Shown in pieces: positions 42,420-51,820 of a stretch of DNA of 64,000 nt (position 1 is its first letter; each line of letters starts with the position of its first letter). The notes beneath the pieces are model-generated. The model was not told the origin of the DNA. It saw only the letters and a program-made list of their open reading frames with translations, and made no database searches. The stretch comes from Phycisphaerae bacterium (lineage in GTDB: Bacteria; Planctomycetota; Phycisphaerae; Sedimentisphaerales; Anaerobacaceae). Location: positions 1 through 64,000 of the forward strand of contig JADHXR010000014.1 in NCBI GenBank assembly GCA_016782865.1, in the 5' to 3' direction. Made by a program: the position numbers and the translations under genes.

Positions 42420-42815
42420 ATGAAGCTGCTTTCGTTTCCAAAAAATAAGAGGCTTGTCAGCAATAGACAGTTCAAGGCTGTCTTGTTCGACAAGCGGCGC
42501 CGACGGCGGAGCGATCGGTTGCTTACGCTCTATATCGCGGAAAATGACTGCGGTTATTCGCGGCTCGGTGTTTCCGTCGGTAAATCTTGCGGCAATGCGG
42601 TCGTGCGTAACCGGCTCAAGCGTCTGCTTCGAGAGGCGTTTCGCCAAAGCCAGGAATCCCGGCGCGCCGGGACCGGCTTCGATTATGTGCTCATGATTTC
42701 CCCTCGATGGACGAAGAAGTCACACGCGGGCGCTACAGCCAGCCTTCCAACATTCGAGCAGGTGAAGGCGTCGTTCCTGGCCCTGGTTAATGCGTCGCTT
42801 GAAAGGAAATCCTAA
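42420..42815 (+). CDS. rnpA: Ribonuclease P protein component
   Basis: A 131-aa basic protein. '[17 protein letters not shown]' is the RnpA N-terminus and '[19 protein letters not shown]' followed by '[10 protein letters not shown]' is the RNR signature block. It binds the RNase P RNA and supports tRNA 5' maturation. The ATG at 42420 fits the family; other in-frame ATGs lie upstream. Unusually, no rpmH (L34) precedes it and no yidC or dnaA follows; its neighbours are an antiporter and a URO-D family gene. The family is short and variable, but the RNR block makes the call firm. Confidence 0.9.
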   Translation: MKLLSFPKNKRLVSNRQFKAVLFDKRRRRRSDRLLTLYIAENDCGYSRLGVSVGKSCGNAVVRNRLKRLLREAFRQSQESRRAGTGFDYVLMISPRWTKKSHAGATASLPTFEQVKASFLALVNASLERKS

Positions 42816-42840
42816 TATCACGTTTTGTATGAGGTGATTT

Positions 42841-43863
42841 ATGACTCCGAAAGAAAGAATTTATGCGATCCTCGGTGGCGATTCTTACGATCGTCCCGCT
42901 GTTACTCCCATTTTCATGGCCTGGTCGGCCAATTTCGTCGGGCATACTTACAGAGATTACTACCTCGACGGAGACGTCCTGGTAGAGGCGCAGCTTGCTG
43001 TCACGCGGGCTTTCAACATCGACCAGATAAGCGCGATCAGCGACCCCTGGCGGGAAGCCTCGGCGTACGGGATGGAATTTGAATATCCACCGGATGGGGT
43101 GGGCAAACCCAAGGATGTGCTGATAAGAGCGCCCGATGATATATCACTGGTCAAGCCGCTCGATATTGAAAACGCAGAACGGACAAAACAGCGGATTGAA
43201 AGCGTGCAGAAGATGGCCGGCCAGGTGGGCCAGACCCACAGCGTCCTGGGATGGGTGGAAGGTCCGCTGGCCGAGTACGGAGACTTGCGCGGCGTAGAGA
43301 GCACGATGATGGATCTGATAGACAAGCCTGAAATGTTTGTCGAGGCGGCCGAAATAATTGTCCGCAATGCTATTGCCTTCGCGGTTGCCCAAGTCAAGGC
43401 CGGCGCCGACATGATCGGGATCGGCGACGCGGCGGCGAGTCTGGTCACGCCGAACATGTATACCGAGCTTGTGCTGCCCCTGGAAAAAAAGCTTATTGAG
43501 GCCATTCACGAAGCGGGGGCCGCCGTGAAGCTGCATATTTGCGGCAATATATCGAACATCGTGCAATTCATGCCCCAAAGTGGTGCGGACATCATCGACG
43601 TCGACTGGATGGTTCCTCTGGCCCGGGCCAGAGAGCTTGTCGGGCCCGAGGTAACACTGTGCGGGAATTTCAACCCGGCGGGGGCCCTGTTCGAGGGCAG
43701 TCCCGAGGAGGTTGCCGATGCAGCCAGAGATTGTCTCAAAGCCGTGCCGGACAGATTCATCCTGATGCCAGGCTGTGAAGTGCCGCCTGCCACACCTGAA
43801 GAGAATATTCGAGCTTTCTGCCCTTGTGACGGTTGCTTGATACCAGAAGAATTGAAGTGCTGA
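42841..43863 (+). CDS. Uroporphyrinogen-decarboxylase-family protein (methyltransferase-like)
   Basis: A 340-aa URO-D family TIM barrel starting 25 nt after rnpA with GAGGTGA just upstream. It lacks the haem-pathway N-terminal signature and instead resembles MtaA/MtbA-type corrinoid:coenzyme methyltransferases: a putative metal site is formed by His and Cys in 'VKLHICGNISNI' and Cys in 'LMPGCEVPPATPEEN'. 'TLCGNFNPAGALFEGSPEEV' is also typical. It probably acts on a methylated compound in the cytosol. No corrinoid protein or activase is next to it, so the substrate is open. True HemE activity is unlikely. Confidence 0.82.
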   Translation: MTPKERIYAILGGDSYDRPAVTPIFMAWSANFVGHTYRDYYLDGDVLVEAQLAVTRAFNIDQISAISDPWREASAYGMEFEYPPDGVGKPKDVLIRAPDDISLVKPLDIENAERTKQRIESVQKMAGQVGQTHSVLGWVEGPLAEYGDLRGVESTMMDLIDKPEMFVEAAEIIVRNAIAFAVAQVKAGADMIGIGDAAASLVTPNMYTELVLPLEKKLIEAIHEAGAAVKLHICGNISNIVQFMPQSGADIIDVDWMVPLARARELVGPEVTLCGNFNPAGALFEGSPEEVADAARDCLKAVPDRFILMPGCEVPPATPEENIRAFCPCDGCLIPEELKC

Positions 43864-43885
43864 AAGTCGGTTTTTCAGGTAACAG

Positions 43886-44749
43886 CTAATTGAATCGACC
43901 TATCCGCTGATTACCCACAGCCAACTCATCTATCCAGAACGTCTGTTCATGAGGAAGCAGCCCCGGGCCGAAGTACGGCGTCAGGAGGAACTGGTTGAAC
44001 TTCATCTCAGGGAAGTCGGTTGAGCGGAAGACAACATCATTGCGCTCGACGACCAGCTTGCCGTCAAACCAGCCTCGAAGCCGGCCATCACTGTTCGGTT
44101 TGTCGTTCTTCATATCCAGGCTGTTGAGCTTGAACATCGCTTCGACGCAGTGCCATTTGGCGTCGTCGAAGAGCACTTCCTCACTATCGTAGAATTTGCC
44201 GTTATAGCCGCCTCTGAGGGGGCCCTGTGTCAGCCCGTGAGGTGCATCCTTATTCTGGATGTCCGTGGCCGCAAGGCGCAGCTTCCCGTTGACCGGCTCG
44301 ATGTAAAGGGTAAGGTGGCTGGCAGCCGGGCCATGGTACCTGCTGTTTTCAGTGGTCAAAAAGTGCATCATATGAGGATGGTAAGCGCGGCCACTCCATC
44401 CCCAGCCATCTGATAGCTTGATGTAGAAGCGAAGGCACACCACCTCGGTAGGCTCAATGAGCCGCCGAATACCTGCGGAGGTTATGGGGTTGGTACTGTT
44501 CTTCTTCCAGCGGTACTCAATACAACCTTGGCCGGCGCAGGGATCCTTCTCAGAAATCTTGAACTTGTTGCCGTCGTACCATCCTCGACCGGCCAGATTG
44601 GGATCATCAAAACTTTCACTGAAAAAGAGCCCGTGAATGTTCTCTCCGGCGGCGATGTCCGCCCCCAACGACACATCGGTTCTGAGCATAGGGATTGACA
44701 ACGTAAAGACCAAAGCCGAGACTAAGAACGGAGTATTTCTTCTTTTCAT
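43886..44749 (-). CDS. Secreted concanavalin-A-like jelly-roll protein
   Basis: A 287-aa exported protein. The ATG at 44749 is preferred (AGGGGATC upstream, then 'MKRRNTPFLVSALVFTLS'); a longer start exists at 44776. The mature part is an all-beta fold with 'SESFDDPNLAGRGWYDGNKF', 'YIKLSDGWGWSGRAYHPHMM' and 'RLRGWFDGKLVVERNDVVF', ending 'FWIDELAVGNQRIG'. This layout resembles concanavalin-like lectins and polysaccharide-lyase folds. No catalytic residues can be assigned with confidence. It lies downstream of the debranching-enzyme gene on the same strand with a 170-nt gap, so it may be a separate unit. Confidence 0.7.
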   Translation of the reverse strand: MKRRNTPFLVSALVFTLSIPMLRTDVSLGADIAAGENIHGLFFSESFDDPNLAGRGWYDGNKFKISEKDPCAGQGCIEYRWKKNSTNPITSAGIRRLIEPTEVVCLRFYIKLSDGWGWSGRAYHPHMMHFLTTENSRYHGPAASHLTLYIEPVNGKLRLAATDIQNKDAPHGLTQGPLRGGYNGKFYDSEEVLFDDAKWHCVEAMFKLNSLDMKNDKPNSDGRLRGWFDGKLVVERNDVVFRSTDFPEMKFNQFLLTPYFGPGLLPHEQTFWIDELAVGNQRIGRFN

Positions 44750-44920
44750 AATGATCCCCTGTGACAAAAGTTGCATGTGTTCTGGTTGCCGATTTTAGCG
44801 GCATAAGCCATGCTGTTGCAACTTGTTTTTCCGTTTTGACAGGTTTCAATTGGCCGGCGCACACGGATTAGGGCGGAAGGTAGTTTGATTCGTGGCTTGT
44901 TATTCGTGGTTCTTCAACAA

Positions 44921-47038
44921 TCAACTGCTCACCAACTGATAAGCCCTTATGAGTTCGGCAACGCTCCACGCCTGGGCGATGCAGCCTTTTGGCAGTTGAG
45001 GGGCGTCGCCGTCGAATATCTCCGAGATACTCCCGAGGCAGGCGTCTTCGGTTAGATGTTGGAGTAAAGGCAGGATGAATTCGGCAGACTGTCTCTTACT
45101 TTCTGTGCTGAATTCATTGACCTTCAAGTACGATTCTACAAATGCCCCGATCAGGTAGGGCCAGACAGTGCCCTGGTGATAAGCCTCATCTCGATCTTGC
45201 GGTGAGCCTGTATATCTGCCCTTATAGTCCTCTGCAAGCGGATTCAAGGTTCGCAGACCGTAAGGTGTCAATAATTGGTCTTGTACGGCGTCCACCACCG
45301 ACTTCTGCTGCTGGGCCGACAAGGGTGAAAACTCAAGAGAAACTGCAAATATCTGATTCGGTCGAAGACTGTCATCAACCGATCCGTCCGGCAAGATGCA
45401 ATCGTTCAAGTAGCCTTTATCCTGGTTCCAGAACAGATCGCGAAAGCCGGCCCCGACCTTGTCGGCCATGGATTCATAGGATTGGGTCCCGGCGCGCCGG
45501 GACTCCGGTGGCGGTTCTAAATTCTTCATTTGCATCAGGCAGTTGTACCACAGGGCGTTAATCTCGACTGCCTTGCCAAATCTGGGCGTGAAAGCGACTC
45601 CGTCGTACTTGGCGTCCATCCAGGTAAGCTGCGTGTGATCGTTGCCTGCGGTTATAAGCCCGTCGGTGTCAGCCGAGATGCCGAACCGCGTGCCCCTGCG
45701 GTAAGATTCCACGATCCACCGGATTGTCGGCAGGAGTTGCTTTGTGAAGGTCTCTGAATCGCCGCTCGCTTGCAGATATTGAAACGCAGCGTTGATAAAC
45801 CATAGAGAGGCGTCGACGCTGTTGAAGTGCGCTGTCTCGCTCCTGTCGTCGAAACGATTCGGGATCATACCCTTGTCCGCCACTGCGGCAAATGTGGTCA
45901 GGACCGATTTTGCCTCGTCAAATCTGCCCGTGGCGAGAAGAAGGCCCGGCAACGCTATGAAAGCATCTCTGCCCCAATCGGCAAACCAGGGATAGCCGGC
46001 CAGGATGGTGGTTCTGGAGCCGTCATCTGTTTGACGTTCGGTAACAAAAGCTGCGGCAGCCAGGCAAAGTGTCTCAAAAAATCTTGGACTTGCGATTTCC
46101 AGATCTGAGTTCTTCAATCGACAATCGGCAATCGGAAATTGGAGATCGTGCCTTACCATTCTCGCTTTGCGTTTGAGGCTCTCCTGGTGTCTGTACAAAT
46201 CCCTACGGACTCTGTCGACGGAGTCCGGCGCAGGCTGTTCGATTTCTATTGTTCTTGCTATCGGCTCTGCGCTTTCGGCCAGGCGGGCCCAGAGGACGAT
46301 TCTGGCCGGTGAGTCTATCCGGCACTTGAAGAAACCGGGCGTCCACAGATCTTCCTTGAAATTCTGGCCTCTCTCCTTATCTCTTCGATAGACAAAATTG
46401 AACCACCACTGCCGGTCCTTCACAAAGCTCGCTCCCGGGCATCTCAAGAGCAGCTCACAACTGTCCGGCGTTTCATAGCGAACGATCAATCCGCCACCCT
46501 GCGATCCGACCCAGCGTGAACACAGCGTCACATAAGATTTTTGCAGCGTATGGAAATCTCTCAACCCGACAAACGGCCGGGAAACGAATTCCACAGGTTT
46601 GCGAACAGTGGTAAAATCATACTCGATGGCCACCCGGTTGGCATCGCGAAGAAGATATACAGACTTGGTTAGTCCGACGCTCTGAAGCTCAAAGTCATAA
46701 TGCACGCCTACGTCCTGGCGAAATTTCTTGAGAAAACCATAGCCTGCCGGGGCAAACTTGTCGGCGAATTCAAAGGTCGAAAGGTTGAAGATCTTCCCGT
46801 CGGATATTATCATTTCCAGACAGTTTGAAAACGCCATAACTCTGTTGGCGGGCGGCCTTAACGAACCTATGAGCAGGCCATGATAGGCCCTGGTGTTGCA
46901 GCCGGCAATCGTTGACGACGCATAGCTGCCGCGTCCGTTTGTCAAGAGCCATTCGGTTGTCAGCAGATTTTCAATAGCTTGATCGCCGGTTAGTACAGAC
47001 AAGCTCGTTCGGTCGCCGACTTGTTGCAGTGTTGACAC
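44921..47038 (-). CDS. Glycogen debranching enzyme (amylo-alpha-1,6-glucosidase type)
   Basis: A 705-aa cytosolic enzyme starting at GTG, with GGAG 8 nt upstream. Residues 1-290 are the bacterial GDE N-terminal beta domain ('EWLLTNGRGSYASSTIAG', 'RAYHGLLIGSL'). Residues 300-705 form the (alpha/alpha)6 barrel with the catalytic block 'WFADWGRDAFIALPGLLLA', 'LTWMDAKYDGVAFTPR' and 'DEAYHQGTVWPYLIG'. It removes alpha-1,6 branches from glycogen or related glucans. It is the third gene of a minus-strand GT4-GH57-GDE set, a known alpha-glucan gene cluster. Confidence 0.93.
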   Translation of the reverse strand: MSTLQQVGDRTSLSVLTGDQAIENLLTTEWLLTNGRGSYASSTIAGCNTRAYHGLLIGSLRPPANRVMAFSNCLEMIISDGKIFNLSTFEFADKFAPAGYGFLKKFRQDVGVHYDFELQSVGLTKSVYLLRDANRVAIEYDFTTVRKPVEFVSRPFVGLRDFHTLQKSYVTLCSRWVGSQGGGLIVRYETPDSCELLLRCPGASFVKDRQWWFNFVYRRDKERGQNFKEDLWTPGFFKCRIDSPARIVLWARLAESAEPIARTIEIEQPAPDSVDRVRRDLYRHQESLKRKARMVRHDLQFPIADCRLKNSDLEIASPRFFETLCLAAAAFVTERQTDDGSRTTILAGYPWFADWGRDAFIALPGLLLATGRFDEAKSVLTTFAAVADKGMIPNRFDDRSETAHFNSVDASLWFINAAFQYLQASGDSETFTKQLLPTIRWIVESYRRGTRFGISADTDGLITAGNDHTQLTWMDAKYDGVAFTPRFGKAVEINALWYNCLMQMKNLEPPPESRRAGTQSYESMADKVGAGFRDLFWNQDKGYLNDCILPDGSVDDSLRPNQIFAVSLEFSPLSAQQQKSVVDAVQDQLLTPYGLRTLNPLAEDYKGRYTGSPQDRDEAYHQGTVWPYLIGAFVESYLKVNEFSTESKRQSAEFILPLLQHLTEDACLGSISEIFDGDAPQLPKGCIAQAWSVAELIRAYQLVSS

Positions 47039-47237
47039 AGTCCTACTCCAAAAGACATAATAACGACAAGATCCAAGCCCTGCTCACGGGATGTTGCCCG
47101 CCGTGAAGTCTTCGATGGGGTGAAAACCAGTATCGCTTGAAGTAGTCGAGGATCCAGGGCATCTAATCTACTGGTTCTAAGTCACGTGGTCCATTATCCT
47201 GCGTTGCGGCACCTGAAATGCACTCTGGTGTGCTCGG

Positions 47238-48449
47238 TTACGGTGCGGAACATAATGCGCCCCCAATTGCCTGCTCGGAACACCGACCGTGCAGATTACC
47301 CAACACATTCATAAAGTTGATGTATGAGTCATAAGGTGAGTCATAAGGATTAAAGTATTTGTGTACGTCGCCGTCGGCAAAGTATTTTGTGCACATATAG
47401 TAGAAATGATCCGACGCCTGCAACTTTCGCCAGTCCGAGATGACCTTCTCGTCGTTCGTCTTCTTGACTTGCTTCTCGATTCGATAAAGCTCGTGAATCG
47501 CATTGGATTGCATTGCGTTTCCAAGCCAGGCGGAGAGGTCTCTTTCGGTATCGGCCCAGCTAATAATGTGCGGCACGTCAACAGAGTCGGCACTGCCGTA
47601 GCATTCCACTACCTCGCTTGGGGTTTTGAAGTTATTGTCCGGATGCCTGAGAATCGCCTCGGGTAGATGGCGGACGAAATCGAATATGCCCGTATCTTCC
47701 CATTGATGTTCGCCGAACGTTTCGTAGTCCATGAACAGATTGACGACGTTGCCGCAGCCGTTGACATTCCCCACCCAATGGGCGAACTTGTCAGCGGTCA
47801 GAGGCCACTGGGGCCAGTCACGGTTGGAAAACCTAAAGGCAATGTCGTCGCTGAGGGCATAGTTCTTGAGCAGGAGTTTGAGTCTGTCACAGCCTTTGGG
47901 CTGATAGACAAAATTAGGGCTTCTGTAGCCCAAAATGTGATCCGCTCCTTCGGTTATTATCGCATCGAAGCAGCCCATTGATTCGATCAGGGCGGCCAGC
48001 TCATTATTGTATATCAACTCTGTATTTCGAAAAACTCTGGGAGTCTGACCAAAGAAATATTTTATGGCCTCGGTGTGTTTGTGCACCTGCTCGACGAATT
48101 CATTGCGCGAGTACAGAAAACTCAGACTGTGATAATAGGTTTCCGCCAGAAACTCCACACAGCCTGTCTCGGCCAGAGCGTCGAAAGTGCTCATGACTTC
48201 CGGAGAGTAATGCTGGAGCTGCTCCAACAGCGTGCCGGTTATGCTATAGGCCACCTTGAACCTGCCGTCAAACCGGCGTATCAAATCCAATATCAGTCGG
48301 TTAGCGGGAAGATAGCATTTGTTTGCCACCTTACGGCAGATCGAGCCGTTCTTGTGATCGTCAAAATAGTGCTCGTGCTCGTCGAATACGGTGTAATGCC
48401 TCAACCGCAACGGCTGATGAACTTGAAAATAGAAGCATACCGAAGGCAT
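47238..48449 (-). CDS. GH57 family alpha-amylase/glucanotransferase-like enzyme
   Basis: A 403-aa GH57 protein. 'VCFYFQVHQPLRLRHY' is the family N-terminus with the substrate-binding His. The nucleophile Glu is in 'VFRNTELIYNNELA' and the acid/base Asp in 'NLFMDYETFGEHQW'. 'HIISWADTERDLSAWLGN' is conserved in the amylase branch of GH57. It would hydrolyse or transfer alpha-1,4-glucan in the cytosol. It lies 84 nt after the GT4 gene and about 200 nt before the debranching enzyme, all on the minus strand. No strong ribosome site is visible upstream. Confidence 0.92.
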   Translation of the reverse strand: MPSVCFYFQVHQPLRLRHYTVFDEHEHYFDDHKNGSICRKVANKCYLPANRLILDLIRRFDGRFKVAYSITGTLLEQLQHYSPEVMSTFDALAETGCVEFLAETYYHSLSFLYSRNEFVEQVHKHTEAIKYFFGQTPRVFRNTELIYNNELAALIESMGCFDAIITEGADHILGYRSPNFVYQPKGCDRLKLLLKNYALSDDIAFRFSNRDWPQWPLTADKFAHWVGNVNGCGNVVNLFMDYETFGEHQWEDTGIFDFVRHLPEAILRHPDNNFKTPSEVVECYGSADSVDVPHIISWADTERDLSAWLGNAMQSNAIHELYRIEKQVKKTNDEKVISDWRKLQASDHFYYMCTKYFADGDVHKYFNPYDSPYDSYINFMNVLGNLHGRCSEQAIGGALCSAP

Positions 48450-48533
48450 AGTCTCGTGTCTCGTACTGGGTATCCGCCGGACGCAAGTCCGCTCCGGTCA
48501 GATAGCATGTTGGGTTTCTTTCTTGCCTGAAAT

Positions 48534-49823
48534 TTAGACCGAAACCAGCGTCTCTCCATAGATCTTGGCACACTTGGCCGCGGCGTCCTTCCAACGCAGT
48601 CTTCTGACCTCAAAATTACCGTGGCTTCGCAGGGTCATCTGCAACGGTGGAAACTTCAACACTGCAATGATCTTGTTAGCGATTTCGTTGACATCCCAGA
48701 AGTCAACCTTAAGAGCGTGCGTCAGTACTTCCGCCACACCGCTTTGCTTGCTTATAATAACGGGTACATCGTTATCCAGGGCTTCCAAGGGAGCAATCCC
48801 GAACGGTTCCGACACGGAAGGCATTACGTACAGGTCAGCCATTCTGTAGATCTTTCGGACGTCTTCGCCTCGCAGGAAGCCCGTGAACAGCACCTTGTGT
48901 CCGATGCCGAGTTCTGCCGCCATCTCGATCGATCGGTGCATCAAATCCCCGGAGCCGGCCATGACGAATTTAACATTGTCCATTACTCCCAGGACCTTCT
49001 TGGCAGCCTGGAGAAAATACTCGGGGCCTTTTTGCATCGTAATCCGCCCCAGGAACAGGACGATTTTCTCATCTGTGGTTATGCCCGTTTCGTCCAAGGG
49101 CCAGCTTCCGTTGCGCTCGACACCGTTATACACGACCTCGACTTTGTCGCCGCTAATTCCGTATCGGCTGATAACAATATTGCGTGTGAAGTGGCTGACG
49201 GTGATCACTTTGTCGGCGCGCTCCATGCCTTCACGCTCGATATCGTATATCATCTGGTTTACATGTTCGCCGCTGCGGTCGAATTCTGTCGAGTGCACGT
49301 GCACGATGAGGGGTCTGCCGCTCATTGCAGCCACTGCGATCCCCGCCGGATACGTCATCCAGTCATGGGCGTGCACAACTTCAAACTGTCTGTCCTGAGC
49401 TAATTCGGCCGCCATCGCAGCGTAGCGGTGTACTTCCGCGTACATGTCTGTGCTGTAGTCTTTCGAGTCCATCAGCTGGCTTGCCGAACGAACATTGCCG
49501 CCGCCGATCAGATGCTTTTGTCGCAACGTTCCTTCGATTCGCTGATGGTATGTTTCAGGTGTGGAATATGGCTGAAGTGCTGAGCCGATGGTGCAGAATT
49601 TGACGTTCTTCAGATCATCGATTTTGAAGGACGCCGCCGATGTCCGCGAGTCGGGCGATAGCAGTTTGACGTGTGTTGCGTACGTTTGCTCGACCATCTT
49701 GGGCAGAACAAACGTAACTTCCATGCCAAGTTGATCCATCGCACGGGTAAGACCGTAACAGGCAGTGCCCAGTCCCCCACTGATGAATGGAGGAAACTCC
49801 CAGCCTAACATGAAAACTCTCAT
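48534..49823 (-). CDS. GT4-type glycosyltransferase (glycogen-synthase-like)
   Basis: A 429-aa GT-B enzyme. The start at 49823 ('MRVFMLGWEFPPFISGGLG') has AGGTGA upstream and matches the family, while the upstream extension lacks a site. The N-terminal domain holds the 'SGGLG' loop and 'VVHAHDWMTYPAG'; the C-terminal domain has 'VLFLGRITMQKGPEYFL' and the E-x7-E block 'SVSEPFGIAPLEAL'. Together with GH57 and the debranching enzyme it forms an alpha-glucan synthesis and remodelling unit. It could make a linear alpha-glucan from a nucleotide sugar or act as a maltose-type synthase; the donor cannot be fixed from sequence. Confidence 0.9.
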   Translation of the reverse strand: MRVFMLGWEFPPFISGGLGTACYGLTRAMDQLGMEVTFVLPKMVEQTYATHVKLLSPDSRTSAASFKIDDLKNVKFCTIGSALQPYSTPETYHQRIEGTLRQKHLIGGGNVRSASQLMDSKDYSTDMYAEVHRYAAMAAELAQDRQFEVVHAHDWMTYPAGIAVAAMSGRPLIVHVHSTEFDRSGEHVNQMIYDIEREGMERADKVITVSHFTRNIVISRYGISGDKVEVVYNGVERNGSWPLDETGITTDEKIVLFLGRITMQKGPEYFLQAAKKVLGVMDNVKFVMAGSGDLMHRSIEMAAELGIGHKVLFTGFLRGEDVRKIYRMADLYVMPSVSEPFGIAPLEALDNDVPVIISKQSGVAEVLTHALKVDFWDVNEIANKIIAVLKFPPLQMTLRSHGNFEVRRLRWKDAAAKCAKIYGETLVSV

Positions 49824-50136
49824 ACAATCACCTGTCAGATTAGTCCTATAATCGCCCGCCCAGAGACAGAACAACAAGGTTTTCTTCTCTCACGACACCA
49901 TCAAATAAACTTCACTTAGACGACACATGGCTTGCCAGCCAAAGTTGCAGGATGCCGTCCGACTCCTTTCATCGGCAACAAATCACCCCATCTTAAGCTG
50001 AAGCTCGCAAAAATACAGCGTTTATTCCAACACTATAATCTATAAATCGGGATTATAGCGAGGATAAGTTGAAAAAATCTTTAATAAAACCGAATCTTGG
50101 TGCTGATAAAGGCATTTTTTATAGGCCAGTGACCAA

Positions 50137-50174
50137 GGAAAAAAGCCGTCCCACCTTACGAAAAATGGAACGGC
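50137..50174 (-). terminator. Intrinsic terminator of the histone-fold gene
   Basis: On the minus strand GCCGTTCCA (50174-50166) pairs with TGGGACGGC (50153-50145) with one G-T pair, and is followed by TTTTTT. It lies about 108 nt after the stop of the histone-like gene. Confidence 0.7.
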
Positions 50175-50281
50175 CTGATTCACATATGATATCACTTCCA
50201 AGTTGTGCGATCAAAAGCTGTTCGGGCACAGGCCGACTGTCCGACTGGAAGTCAGGATACCAAGAGACTCACCTGCGAGAA

Positions 50282-50476
50282 CTAAACATCCTGTGCTTTG
50301 ACAGTGCTTCGCCGATTGGCCTTGGTTCGGGTCATTGCAGCATCAAGGACACTGTAGACGTTATCGCTGATAGCCTCGAGCGCATCGGATGAGGTCATCA
50401 TCTTCTTGCTCTTGATGTAGGCCTTTACCTTACTGGCCACAACCAAAGACTCCTTAGACTCCTTTTTCTTTGCCAT
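50282..50476 (-). CDS. Putative bacterial histone-fold DNA-binding protein
   Basis: A 64-aa very basic protein, starting 'MAKKKESKESLVVASKVKAY' at 50476 with GGAG 9 nt upstream. The pattern 'VVASKVKAYIKSK' then 'TSSDALEAISDNVYSVLDAA' and 'RTKANRRSTVKAQDV' matches the alpha1-loop-alpha2-loop-alpha3 layout of single histone-fold proteins found in bacteria such as Bdellovibrio and Leptospira: an RxTV loop before alpha3 and a terminal 'A.DV'. It would dimerise and bind or compact DNA. It has its own candidate promoter and a terminator, so it is a monocistronic gene. The family call rests on pattern memory only; no structure or search was run. Confidence 0.65.
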   Translation of the reverse strand: MAKKKESKESLVVASKVKAYIKSKKMMTSSDALEAISDNVYSVLDAAMTRTKANRRSTVKAQDV

Positions 50477-50557
50477 TCTCCAAATCTCCATATTGAAAGG
50501 TTAAAATGTAATAGGCCGGCAACAACTCCTCGAGTCCGGCACGGTTTCGATCACCTC

Positions 50558-50586
50558 TATATATACGTAACCGATGCGGTCTGCAA
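50558..50586 (-). promoter_or_regulatory. Candidate sigma-70 promoter of the histone-fold gene
   Basis: On the minus strand TTGCAG (50586-50581), a 17-bp spacer and TATATA (50563-50558) precede the start codon by about 82 nt. Consensus match only. Confidence 0.4.
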
Positions 50587-50851
50587 GAAAAAAAATACTC
50601 CAATGGCTAAATTTTTGCGGTTATAGGCTCGATACTTGAAAAAGCTGATTGCGAGAGCCGATACCTGCGAGCAAAGTTTTTCTCACGAGTTCGCAATTTT
50701 AAATTATTTGGTGGCTCTGATTTGACGAAAGTGTTCGTTGGACGAAACAGTTTTTGGAGGTTTGTCCCGGCGTAATGGGACAGATATAGCGAGACTCCCT
50801 TGACGAGGAGCAAGATTGTTGGGAAAGAAGAAGTTTGTTTGGAGGAATAAA

Positions 50852-51175
50852 ATGTCAAAGCGTTCCAAAAAAGGGCACAAGTCGCATGCCAAGCTGGAAG
50901 GGTACGTTGTGGTTGCCTTTTCCGAGGATATGGACCAGGCCAGAGAATACAAGACTCTGCTGGAGTCCAATGACATCCCTGCAACGATAGCCGATCAGGA
51001 CGAGCATGCAGTAGGCTCCAAGGAGATTGCCGTAATGGTTTCGGAGGAGTTTCTTGATGAGGCCCATGTGATTATCGAGTCGCAGCACACGTATGACGAC
51101 TTCTACGACTTCTCAATGGAAAATGAAGACGAGATTGATTTCGAAGGCGACTATTTCGACGAAGATGAGGGCTAA
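50852..51175 (+). CDS. DUF2007-like small protein
   Basis: A 107-aa protein from the ATG at 50852 (GGAGG 6 nt upstream); the longer in-frame start is not needed. After a basic N-terminus ('[14 protein letters not shown]') comes '[20 protein letters not shown]' and '[15 protein letters not shown]', the pattern of DUF2007 'putative signal transducing' proteins. The C-terminus is strongly acidic ('[15 protein letters not shown]'). The function of the family is unknown; it is thought to be a small ligand- or protein-binding ferredoxin-like fold. The next gene starts 1 nt after its stop, and the pair diverges from the histone-fold gene across a 375-nt region. Confidence 0.72.
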   Translation: MSKRSKKGHKSHAKLEGYVVVAFSEDMDQAREYKTLLESNDIPATIADQDEHAVGSKEIAVMVSEEFLDEAHVIIESQHTYDDFYDFSMENEDEIDFEGDYFDEDEG

Positions 51176-51176
51176 A

Positions 51177-51509
51177 ATGAGCAGAGAGAATTCTCCAGAA
51201 CGCCGGATCGGCGATGGTCGCAGGCATACTGTTGTTGACAGGCGATTGGGTCTGGACCGCCGACGAGGGCCGGGCAGACGGCTGACGGACGAGCGAAAAT
51301 CTGCTGAAGAAGGGCAAATGTCCGATGAGCAGTTCGAGTTTCTGATGGCCATCGACGAATACAAGCGAACGAATACCAGGCCCTTTCCGACCTGGACGGA
51401 AGTCCTGGAGGTAATGAAGGCATTGGGCTACCGCAAAGTGGCTGAACCGCAGTCGCTCGGGCAGTCCAAAGAAGATCCCAAGCCGGACAAAGTACCTTTG
51501 GGGACCTAA
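51177..51509 (+). CDS. Small basic protein of unknown function
   Basis: A 110-aa protein. The ATG lies one base after the DUF2007-like stop, so the two are translationally coupled. The N-terminal third is Arg-rich with repeated 'GxxRRxxxDRR' text ('[19 protein letters not shown]'); the rest contains '[19 protein letters not shown]' and '[17 protein letters not shown]', a helix-turn-helix-like segment. No named family recognised. The basic arm could bind nucleic acid (inference). Confidence 0.65.
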   Translation: MSRENSPERRIGDGRRHTVVDRRLGLDRRRGPGRRLTDERKSAEEGQMSDEQFEFLMAIDEYKRTNTRPFPTWTEVLEVMKALGYRKVAEPQSLGQSKEDPKPDKVPLGT

Positions 51510-51820
51510 GTGGCCCAAGAGTAAACCGAGCGCCAAAACAGGCCCGCCGGACTTAGAGCGCCGAATCTCTAACTCATGCCTATGCCCTCTTGCTTCGCGG
51601 GGCCGGCAAGCAGGACCGAGCGAGCAGAACTCCGGCGCCCCACCGCGGCTGATGTTCACAGTGCGTAACTGCCTGGCCAGTGGTCCCTACGATTGAACAC
51701 CACCCTGAATTTGTAAAATCAATTCCAGAAAATCACCAATAGAATGCGTCAAGATGCGGTATAATGCGGTAATGACGCACCAATCGCATGATTCTTCCTA
51801 CAAGAACTGAATCGGAGTGA

